Assembly (NCBI GenBank): GCA_963576735.1
Contig: OY755170.1
Location: 25,962,875-26,026,874 of the forward strand
Origin: Bedellia somnulentella
Taxonomy: Eukaryota; Arthropoda; Insecta; Lepidoptera; Bedelliidae
Direction: 5' to 3'
DNA: 64,000 nt
Part shown: one piece after another, positions 35,601 through 47,600 of the stretch
How positions within the stretch are numbered: position 1 is the first letter of the stretch
Layout: every line of letters starts with the position of its first letter
The notes under the pieces: generated by a model
Told to the model about the DNA's origin: nothing
Databases searched by the model: none
Seen by the model: the letters and a program-made list of their open reading frames with translations, nothing else
Program-made: the position numbers and the translations under genes

Positions 35601-38600
35601 TAGCGTTTGGTTTTGTCGCATAGAAAATCTTTTATAAAGTAAAAACATGTTAATAAACTGAAATTGTACAAACCATGTTTTGAAAAAATGAAAAAATGTG
35701 AATGTAAAGAGTTTCTTTGTTGCTTCTTCTCTTTACGAACACCTTCCGAAGCAACGGACTAATGATAAATTTAAAAAAAATTGACGTTCAAAAAATGTTA
35801 ATTTTTAACTTAATTTTGAAAAATAAACTTTTTGACTTTTTTTTTTTTTGACTTTTATCGCACATAGCAGTGTCTCATTCATATTCCGTATGTGAATGTT
35901 TTTCGAGCTAAGCATAAATACAAATTATGAGTTCGTACAAAGCAAAATGTACTGGCCAGTATATCTTTGCTGTTCCTAAAAATCTGTATACAATAACTCC
36001 CTTACCTCTTCTTCTCCGCAATCCGGGCGCTGTTCAGCCACGATACAGATCCTCTCGTCCCTCAATACCCTCACAGAGAAGACGGCAATTCGTCCGCGGT
36101 ATATAAACTTCATGGGTTCTACCGCCAGCACTGTGGCTATAATGTCGTCCATGTTATGTTTGCGACCAGTCACCGTCATCAGGCCGTCTCGAGAACCGCA
36201 GACGAAGACTAGGCCTGAGGGTTAATTGGTGATTAGTTATTTGGATGTATAGTTATTGTTACGAAGATTTATTTGTTTATAATGAATAGGCTAAGAAACT
36301 GTTCAACTGATTGCAAAAGTTTTATCGACAATAGGAACCTACAATTGTCAAAAGAAATATAGGTTTTATAATATTATCACACTAACATTCATAAGGGGTG
36401 CAGTGACTGAGAAACTTGCTATTTTAAAGTACTACTTAATCAAAATGTTTCTTAGTAAATAATCGTTTCGTGACCTAATTCGTTAAATAATTTAGTTTAA
36501 ATTTGATAAAGTAATTGAAGTACGGAAATATTTATCTTAAACAGATTAGCCTGCAGTAATCTGTACACTCCAATGAAAACTAATGCCGTGAATATATGTA
36601 AGTATGTTAGTACTCACCACCAGGCCCAAGAAATCCCAACAATCCACTCCTAACATATCTTTCTTCTCCAATAGGATCCCCGTCGGAATCCAGAGGCTGA
36701 ACCCGGAACACGGTGTTGGTCAACCCGGGCAAACCCCAATATCCGGATCCGGTGGCCCCGGATAACACGCAGATTTCCCCGACTTCGTCTGTCTTGCAAA
36801 GGAACGCGGGTCCTTCCATTTTCACGACCACGATTACACCTGGAAGGCAAGAAGTGTTGTTAGTAACGTAGCGGGGCTTTAAATTTCTAAATTTAATTTA
36901 AATTATTCAACCGTGATAGCCCAGTGGGTAGAACACTCGTTTATCGTGCAAACGACTAGTGTTCAAATCCTGGGTCGGGCCTACACCAATTTGTCTTTTC
37001 TAAAGACATATGTGTGGTTAATTTATCATGGTTGTTAACGGTGAGGGAAAACATCGTGAGGAAACCCACATGGCTGAGTTGTACTTAGTCATGTGACAGT
37101 GTATTCGTACAAAACGGCGATAGGCCTGCCCCCTATCACGTGAGTACACTGTCCATGCAAAACGTGGGTACACTGAACACCAGGTGACAAAGTCACGTGA
37201 TGTTCGGAAGTATTAGTACCTCTGCCAACCCCTTCGGGGATATTCGGCGTGAACGTTTATGTTATGTTATATGTTATTCAAAGAAAAATTCTAACGATTT
37301 TCAAAGTCGATTTACGAAATAAGTAAGACAAACAACGAACGACCAAAAAATAAAGATTTTTATACGTAACATGTAACCAATGAATGTAAATGAGAAGGGT
37401 TAAGAGCTAGAAGATGTTTATTAGGGAAAACATTCGAAACAACGTTTACTATCGTTTATTTTTATGATATCAGTACAGTAGTTCGGCTATTTTTTATGGA
37501 ATAGAGAAAAATAAAGTTGCTCCAATCAACTGTTAGGGAAGTTATTTTGAACAACTTTTACTACGGGAAGAACCGTAGTAAAAGTTGTTCAAAATAACTT
37601 CCCTAACAACCACCTTTTATCTTATACTCTTTACCTTGACATCCTACAAAAATGTTCATCATCAACAATACTCAAAGTTGGGCATGACGCGTTTCTCTTT
37701 AACTGGACACCCTACAATCATCATTCACTGTCTAAACACTACTCACAGTTGGGCATGACGCGTTTCTTTTTACCTTGACACCCTACAATCATCATTCACT
37801 GTCCAAACGTTACTCACAATTGGACATAAAGCGTTTCTCTTTACCTTGACACCCTACAATCATACATATACATACATACGTATACTCACGGCTATATTTC
37901 CCTGGAAGGGGTAGCCAGAGCTAAGGAATTATAAATTCCTCAGTCACTTTTGCAAGTTGAGTGGGGAAAAGATGGTAAAATAAAGGTTGTTGGTGATGGG
38001 TCTCCAAACGCATCGCCCAAAAATCCCTTAAAAGCCCCAATACCGTTAGTCGCCTCTTACGTACACCCACATGTAGAGATGGGGTAGTGCTATTCTAAGC
38101 CGACACTACACAGCAACAATCATACAATCATCATTCGCTATCGAACACTACTCACAGTTGGGCATGACGCGTCCGCAGTCCTGCAAGGTGAGCGAGGTGA
38201 GCGAGTGCTCGGTGTCCACGCGCACCACTCCGTGGGAGAGCCCGGCCATGGACAGCACGCCGCGGCCGGCGCCCACTCCGGAGCCGCGGCCCGCCCGGCG
38301 GAGACACACGGTGAGGGACTCGCTGCTGGCCGCGCAAGGACAGATTGCGTCGCCGCGGACACCTATCGAAAAAAAGAGACGGTTGAGTTGGTTGCGTGTG
38401 TAACATAAAATTTTAAAAGTGACATTGAAAAATTTTGAAAAATGAATATTACTTAAAATGAAGACATGATAGTCCAGTGGGTAGAACACCCGCCCGAAAA
38501 ACAGAAGGGCGTGAGTTCCAATCCTGGGACGGGCCTACACCAATTTGTCTTTTCTAAAGTCATATGTGTGGTTAATTTATCATGGTTGCTAACGGTGAGG

Positions 38601-41600
38601 GAAAACATCGTGAGGAAACCCACATGGCTGAGTTGTACTTAGTCATGTGACAGTGTATTCGTACAAAACGGCGATAGGCCTGCCCCCTATCACGTGAGTA
38701 CACTGTCTAAGCAAAACGTGGGTACCTTCTCTGGAAACTAGATGGCGCTTGCCATGTGAGTTCAGGAGTATTGGTACCTCTGCCAACCCCTTCGGGGATA
38801 AACGGCGTGAACGTTTATGTTATGTTAAAATGAAGAGAATGTAACAACAAAAAAAATTATTTAGTGTTAAGGTAGGATTATATTTTTTATTGTTATCAAT
38901 CAAAAGTTAATAATATTTACAATTTTCCTCTCAAGTTCGAATCCCGCCCATATTGATACATTGTTGTAAGGTCTGTCAGACATTTCATCATCATCAAATT
39001 CAGAAAAAACTGGCATAGACTCTTGTTTAAAGCAGTTTACTAATCTAGAAACCCTCAAAATTTAAAAACATCACAAAACACCAAATATAGACCAAAACCT
39101 TACCCTTGCTTTGAAATACGGACAAGAACTGATCGCACGAAGACAACGACCACGGGTTCGCGCCGTCAGCCACCAACAGCATCCGGAGAGACGACAGAGA
39201 TATCTCCTTGTGGTCACGTGTCGCCAGCAAACCCCAGTGCAGGTCACGTGACTTTACCAGCGCCACCGATGCTCTGCGAAATGGATTTTGGGTCAGTAAA
39301 TGTATGTTGATTAACTTATATTAGCATGCGTTAGTGTTTCTATTTGTAAAGTGCATTATTAGCGCCACTCATGCTCTAAGGAAAGGGATTTTAGATCAGC
39401 AAATGGATATAGACTAATTTACAATAGTAAGGTTTGGTGTGTGTATTTGTAAACATACATACATATTCTCACGCCGTTAGTTCCCATTGGGGTAGGCAGA
39501 GACTATCGATCGCCACTTAGTACGATCCTGGCAAACCTCTCTAGCTTCATTCTATTGGAGTAGGTATATGACCTCTATGGTACAATCTATCATAATTGTA
39601 TAGTTGTCTATGTATGTTGATAGATATAAAATGGTCGCAGCAAAATGTGTAATATAAAATATTATAAATAAACTAAATAAACCGCTGTGCGTATATCTGC
39701 TGAGGCACCGAGTTTCCTTTACATTCACATCCATCAATCTTTTCATACATGCTCTTTTATTGTTCGTACTTCGTATTTATTTATTTATTTTTGTATTTGT
39801 AAACTGGTTTCCTATTTAAGTAGTTTGTTATGTTAGATTTTTATTCACTCTGTCTTCCTTCACTTGTCTGTCCTGCCTGACTTTTCTCCTCTTGAAGTGT
39901 ACATTACTATGTATGATTTAGTGTAAATGTAACATCACATGTACCTGTATTTGGTAATGACGTGCATCCAAGAGGCTGGCGACAGTTCCATGAGCGCGTA
40001 CGGTATGAATAGCACGTGCATTCCGCAGAGCACGTTGGCTAATATAGCACGCTTAATACTACAGTGACCTACGTCAAATTTTGATTTGTTGAGTTACAAT
40101 ACTACAGAGACCTTAAAATCATGCTCTACAACATATGAATACGAGAAGATAAAGACCCAGTTGAAATTGAACCTTTTTGTGTTAAGAATACGGGTGTTTT
40201 CTCGTGCCTATGTTGTAGAGCATGCTTTTAAGGTCTGTGTAGTAACATAACATAAACGTTCACAGCCGTTTATCCCCGAAGGGGTTGGCAGAGGTACCAA
40301 TACTTCTGAACTCACATGGCAAGCGCCATCTAGTTTCCAGAGAAGGTACCCACGTTTTGCTTAGACAGTGTACTCACGTGATGGGGGCAGATGTGGGTTT
40401 CCTCACGATGTTTAGGGAAAACATCGTGAGGAAACCCACATGGCTGAGTTGTACTTAGTCATGTGACAGTGTATTTGTACAAAAACGGCGATAGGCCTGC
40501 CCCCTATCACGTGAGTACACTGTCTAAGCAAAACGTGGGTACCTTCTCTGGAAACTAGATGGCGCTTGCCATGTGAGTTCAGGAGTATTGGTACCTCTGC
40601 CAACCCCTTCGGGGATAAACGGCGTGAACGTTTATGTTATGTTATGTTTTCCCTCACCGTTAGCAACCATGATAAATTAACCACACATATGACTTTAGAA
40701 AAGACAAATTGGTGTAGGCCCGTCCCAGGATTGGAACTCACGCCCTTCTGTTTTTCGGGAGCGGTGTTCTACCCACTGGACTATCATGTCTGTGTAGTAT
40801 TGTAACTAAATTCACCAAAATTTTGACATAGGTCACTGTAGTATTGCGTAAGCGTGCGATATAGCGTGCTATAGAGCTATCTCTCTTGAAATGTACTTTA
40901 CTACGTATGTGTTTGTGTAAATGTAACATCACATGTACCTGTATTTGGTAATGACGTGCATCCAAGAGGCTGGCGACAGTTTCATGAGCGCGTACGGTAT
41001 GAAGAGCACGTGCATTCCACAGAGCACACTGGCCAATATCGCGTGCCAAAGACCTGTTTCCCTCTTGAAGTCTAGTACACAGACCATGTGTTCTCCTTCT
41101 GTGTATTTGCACGCCACTGACACTGTACGGCAGTGGGACAGCATTGAGGCTCTGGAATAATAAAAAAAAGGCATTAAGGTACGGTTACTTTGGATCGGTC
41201 GGACGTTATTGTAATAGTCGTTATTTACAAAGTTTTGAATGAATAATGAAAATTTTCTAACCGGAACTGTGTTGAATATGAAGTACAAGTATCTACAATT
41301 TTCATATAACCAGAACAAAAAACCGCACTAGATGTACTCACTTACTCAGGCGCTGAATGAAATTCAGCATTGTGAGGTAAAACTCACAACTGAAATGTGC
41401 AGGCAGACGCCATTTTGTTGCTTACGCGCATACCACTTTTTTGTGCANNNNNNNNNNNNNNNNNNNNNNNNNNNNNNNNNNNNNNNNNNNNNNNNNNNNN
41501 NNNNNNNNNNNNNNNNNNNNNNNNNNNNNNNNNNNNNNNNNNNNNNNNNNNNNNNNNNNNNNNNNNNNNNNNNNNNNNNNNNNNNNNNNNNNNNNNNNNN

Positions 41601-44600
41601 NNNNNNNNNNNNNNNNNNNNNNNNNNNNNNNNNNNNNNNNNNNNNNNCTAATGCAGTTATTTTGCCCTTATGTATATTTCAGTTTGGTCGCCCGTAGGAG
41701 TGGGACATCATAGATTTAGAACCTGTGTATCGTTTAGGAAACCAAATCGTAATTATAGAACAAATGATAAACCTCTTTTAGATTGAAAATTTGTTCCTAC
41801 CCCAGTAAAGTTAGTTAGTCTTCTAGCTTCAGAAAAAGTTTATAATCATTAAAGGTTATGCGCACAGTGTTTGGATGAAACTGAAAAGTTAATTTAAAAA
41901 TAAATTTGTCTTTATAACATTCATATACTCACGGCCATAGATCCCAAAAAGGGGTAGCTAGAGGACGTTGGAAGTTGTTTGGGTTGATTGTCTTTATAAA
42001 CAGCATCAAATTCCTATAAACCTTGATAATTAAAAACTTTGGCTTAAATTAACCTCATTAAATTGATAAGACGCCATTCATATAAGCTTATAAAAATCTT
42101 AGCAATGGGGAAACGATTTCATTAAAAATATTTTTCACAACATATTATTTCCGAGTGTACTAGGGCGACCGGCGACAAATGCGGAAAATTCTTCAGACTT
42201 GTACGTTGGTGTTCTCTGACGCATTGCAATTTGAAACCACACTAGCATTACGAGAACTAAACACCCTTGTTTCCCATTGTTATACATCGCTAACTTGCAT
42301 TTCAGATTATAAATTAAAATGGCAAGTAGCTCCAATCAATATAGTTTACAAAAACACTCTTTTTGGTAAGTTTTAAGCAAGAAATCATTTCGATTTAAAG
42401 TACTCGAATATTATTATGCAATAGCTATTCCTGGTATTACTGGCAGTAAAAAATTCTGGTTATAACACCTTTTTGTAAACAACTACGATTATGAGTGTGA
42501 CAGCAGTTTACCCAATATAGAGAAAGGTAGAATGCGCCATTCTCAATTTGGAATTTAAATCTTCATGAAATGTTAATCAATGAATTATGAAAAATAAATT
42601 TTTATGTCGAACATTTGACGAAGAGACATTTGTATATTAAAACTAACATTTAACAATCATAACTGGATATGCACTTTTGCTCAACATGTTGACTATAAAA
42701 TAGACATAGTAAAAACCCAGATAATATATTTAAAAAGCTAAATTATATTCAAATAAAAAAAACTGATTTAGTAACTATGTTTTTTCTTCATTAGTGTATT
42801 TAAGGGCTATTGGATTCGCTTCTGGATCTAAACTTCGCAGGTGTGATCATCAAACCCTTTTCATTATATTTGTTGCAAAATTAAACTTAACTACTCGACA
42901 GCTTTCAAATAAAATTTTTACACAGGTAGAAAATACGAGGGATTCGAACATAGTACGCATAGGTCCAATGAGGGCATAATAGATACGATACAACACGGAC
43001 GGTGGCCCTACTTGTATCGAAATTGAGTAACATTGCAGGATACTTTTTATCCCGGATTTTTTTACCAAAAAATTATTCACGCCTGATTGAACTAAAAGTA
43101 ACGGAAAAAATGCCTAAAGTTTTGTCATAAGCAAAGTTGACAGTACGAAGTCTGTCGGATCAGTTAGTATTTCATAAATTCCTAACATCTACTTAGTCCA
43201 CAAACAAACTTACAAGTAGGCAAATGCGGCATCTCAGCGAGATCGAGCTCGGTGCGCGGCGCGGGTGTTTCTTGTGGTGGTGCGGGCGGGGTGCGGCGCA
43301 GCGGGGCGGCGCGCGGGGGGGGAGCCCAGCTCCGGCGGCGGGGGGAGCTCCGCGTCGCCCGCGCATGAATCTTCATCGGAACTTGTTGCTGGGAATATCG
43401 CAATTATTATCATTTTCACTCTCACCACTCGCCTCTCAAAATTTTCTTATACAGTCACTAAAAATGCTAATGATAATGAGCTGTGTAGTGTCGGCTTAGA
43501 ATAGTACTACCCCATTTCTTCCGATGGGTGTACGTACGAGGCGACTAACGGTTTGGGGCTTTTAAGGGATTTTTGGGCGATGCGGTTGGAGACCCATCAC
43601 CAAAGACCTTTATTTCACCATCTTTTCCCCACGCAACTTCCAAAAGTGGCTGAAGAATTTCTAATTCCCTAGCTCTGGCTCTGGCTTCAAGGGACTTATA
43701 GCCGCTATTATATGTATGTATGTATGTAAAAGTGATACCTGTATAGCATAGATAGCTTGTTGTATTATTTTTTAATAAAACACTAATGGACACACTGACA
43801 AAGAAAATTAAAGCCTGAATAAAACATATTTTTTATTGCATACAATTATCTCTGCCAACCCGCACTTAGCAGCGTAGTGGACTATGGGAAAATCATCCCA
43901 TACAGGGTAGACGACTCTCGGTGAGGACATATACGGGAGATCGTGTAGCTTAGACACAAGATATTTATTTCTAACGTCCATATCTTATTTAACCTTTAAA
44001 CGGCACCACATTAATCTACTATAATAAGACAGGTTAAAATAAGTGAATTATTTTAAACATTTGCGATGTTATGCCACAACACGTTAATATCTAAAGCAAT
44101 TAAGAGGATAGGAAATGACACAACTTATTAAATATAATTAAGTTTATTAAATATAATGTTAAATATTATGCCATTATGATTATATTACAATTAAGTTGAT
44201 AGGCGACTTAATCAATTCATGATGACGACAACGACTTCGTCAGTTGATCGTCGATAAATTTCTGGACCCGCGGGTCGCGGGATGAACCCCGCTGTATGAT
44301 GTATACATAAACGTACATAACATAAACGTTCACGCCGTTTATCCCCGAAGGGGTTGGCAGAGGTACCAATACTTCTGAACTCACATGGCAAGCGCCATCT
44401 AGTTTCCAGAGAAGGATGTATGCATTGGGAAATTTTGAATATCTAAGTTGCATATGTATATTTATTTCTGGGTTTCTGATTATATATAAATATTTTATGT
44501 ATTTCTATAAACTATAAACTATACTTTCTTAGTACCTCATTCTACAAGTATTATGGTATGAACTAAGAAATGTTTTTTCCTCGGGACTAACTCGATCTGC

Positions 44601-47600
44601 ATGCTTTTTTCGTATATATTTATTTTATCAAACTTTAAACTATAATATTATAAAACTTACATAGCTCGTGGCGATCCCTGTCAGGACTTCTGGCCATGAT
44701 AGAAGTCCGTTTCGACGGCATTGGCAACGACGGTTTCGGTCTGTTCTGCATTTCTGCCAGAGCCTGCTGCACTGCCTCCTGTCTTACTTCTGTAAACGTG
44801 TAGGCAATACTAATATTATTTATCTCGAATTGAATAAACACGATGTGCTCCCGAACTGTCAATACTGCAAATGATAATAAAAGCTTTGAGTTATTGCAAC
44901 GCTTAGTAGCATCAGTCTCATATTGCTGTGTGCAATTGAATATGATCTCAAATTTCTGTTGATATTGTAAAACAAAGCTTTTAAGAAACTAAAATAGAGG
45001 TTCGTGTCGATAAGGATTTCTGAGAATTTTCTTCATGCCAGTCTTACACTGATTTTCACAGAACACAGCAAGTTCATATCATATTTATATTTCAGAGTAA
45101 GTAACAAATTAGGATAATGCTATCTTTTGAAATTTTAATTTTGCTATAATAATACGGTTAGTCCCTTATTACAAGGCCTTTAGTTACCGTTTAAGATATG
45201 AACTACAAGTAAGCTGCATAAAAATTATATGCAAATCACGGTTACCGATTTAAGGAATTTTTCGATTTGAATATAGACAGTTGGTAACACAAGTGTAAAT
45301 GTACATTGAAATATGATTATGAAAAACATAATAATGCAAACAAATGCATATAATCGCGCCACAATCAGTAGAACCAAGACGAGCAGTGTTAGTATATAAA
45401 TATGAAATGTATATTATTATAAACATGCAACACAACTATGGCTGTGAAAGCTACTTTTAGAATACACATGCAAATATGGTTTGGCTAGCGTTTAATGGTT
45501 GTCAGGTACAATACGCACACATTAAAAACAACTTATATTATCTATACCACCACAACTCTTGATGAATTATCTGCATATGATTTTTTATACAATAACGGCA
45601 GAGCAAAAAGGTGGGCTAGGTCATACGTGTATTTTTGTATTTTGAAGCAACGGTACGACACCGTGTTCCAAATTTTAAGATAAGAGTCGGAGTAAGTTGA
45701 ATAAAGTATTAAAACCATCAAGATATGTCACAACGGATTAAGCAAGATCATAAAACGACCTTCTTAATTCAAATTAAACAGGAAGAATAGGATCGTGGCC
45801 CAGAGACGGGATCTACTTGCTCAATAATACATGAGAACCGACGGGAGGCGCCTACGCAGCCGAGTCATTGGACGATCTATCATTGCATTATTTTCTATAC
45901 TTTCATAATAACCAACAATATAAATCCTCACCAAGGGGCCCATTTGTTATTATCTTCTGGCTTAGTGCCAGAACCAATGTTAGACTGACAGCTTGACATG
46001 CCCTCTAAAGCATAGAATCATCTTAATGTTTCAGATAATCAGGTGATTCAGACTGCGATATCAAAACCAACCTGTGATACCTCACTCGAGACCTCCTAGT
46101 CGATGATGAACGCCCTTAACGTTTGACCACGGGGTCAGTTAGTAGTTATCTTATCACGCCTTTTGGCCGTAATATAGGAACAGCGATATAAGTTCGGTTA
46201 TGGCAACCATGTAAACATAACACCGAGAGAGGGATAGATGGTAACGCAAGGATCACCAAGTATCCTACATCGCTTTCAGTAACTTCAATATCTCAGCACC
46301 TTTAAGGCCTCATGTATTTATAATGCAGATAGCGCAACCCCTTATCCAAACTTAAATTTGAATTGTATTAGAAGTGTTAGGATGCAATATTTAACATACA
46401 TACATATTCTCGTTTGAGTAGAAAGAGATTATCGATTGGCCCTTTGTGAGCTGCAGGCAAGCCTCTCACGCTCGTTTACGTTAATCAATGTTTTATGCAC
46501 GAGTATTCAAATGACAGGAAGGTTATAAAAGTGAGGGTGCATATCTGTACTATCTCATGTTGAAACTAAAATAAAATGTTGCAGAAAACTTTTTAATGCA
46601 CATTACAACTTAAACGTTTTACATATATTATGCTTTTAATAGAAGTAAAATTCGTAGTCTTCTAGCTAAATAGTTGTTCCAGAAAACCGTTAGTTGGAAA
46701 CGAATGAATATGCGTAATAATAGAATTTTGGGACTTATTGCCGTGAGTATATGTACTTAAATTTCTAAATATATTTTCACTCTGAATAATAAACGAAACC
46801 AAAACTAATTTAAAATTATCTAGATTGTCGCCTGCTTGATCTTAAAACAATTTCAGCCAATCTTGTTAAATATGACGCCTGAGCTTGATGCTCTAGTTAA
46901 TATCATCGGTTTAAACCAATAGATGCACATCAAAGATATCTGATAGAGGGTAGATATTGGAAATATTTTCATTAGGTATGTATATCTACTTCACTGTATA
47001 TACTAAAATGTTCTCTATTATGACGGGGTATAATATCTCTTTTTTACATCACCAAGTAGATTTAGGTATTAAGGACCTTGAAATTCTTCAAAATTAATAA
47101 TGCAGTTGTTTAAAACTTCATCCATATGTCAATCCGCAATTTTCCGAAGCCATTATTAAAAACTTGTGATTGGTTGAGATAATATCTATGATATTATTTG
47201 TATCATGATACCTTAAGAGCGCTCAAGAGCTACAAAAAAATGATGTAATTAACATGAGCATGACTAAAAAAAATGTGCCTGATATAAAGACAAAAAATGG
47301 TTTAAAACACCTAAACTAGTTTTAAGACCACAAAAAACATAAAGGGACCTTCAAGTACTTCTGTTTTTAGCAAAGACTTAGAGAAGTGGCCTTCGTAGCT
47401 TGATGGCAGGGAGACATGGAAACATTGAGTTTGAACCCTATCATTAACGTATATTCACTCACCTGTGTATATTTCTTATGGTAAGAATAACATAAAGGCT
47501 AGTGAGCTGACAGAATCAACTGTCGTTAATTTACTTAAGCGCATGTTACAGTGTTTTGTTTGACTATGCTTGCGCCTAATTCTTATTGAGGTGAAGAAAG

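Noticed and set aside
38138..38408. Several overlapping frames in the GC-rich 38.2 kb block
   Set aside because: They are shadows of the DIP2 exon at 38156-38362.
39944..41151. Mutually exclusive alternative exons in DIP2
   Set aside because: The second copy lacks the first half of the exon and any splice acceptor, and ends in a transposon; it is a partial duplicate.
41332..41713. Frames running through the N stretch
   Set aside because: Artefacts of translating unknown bases.
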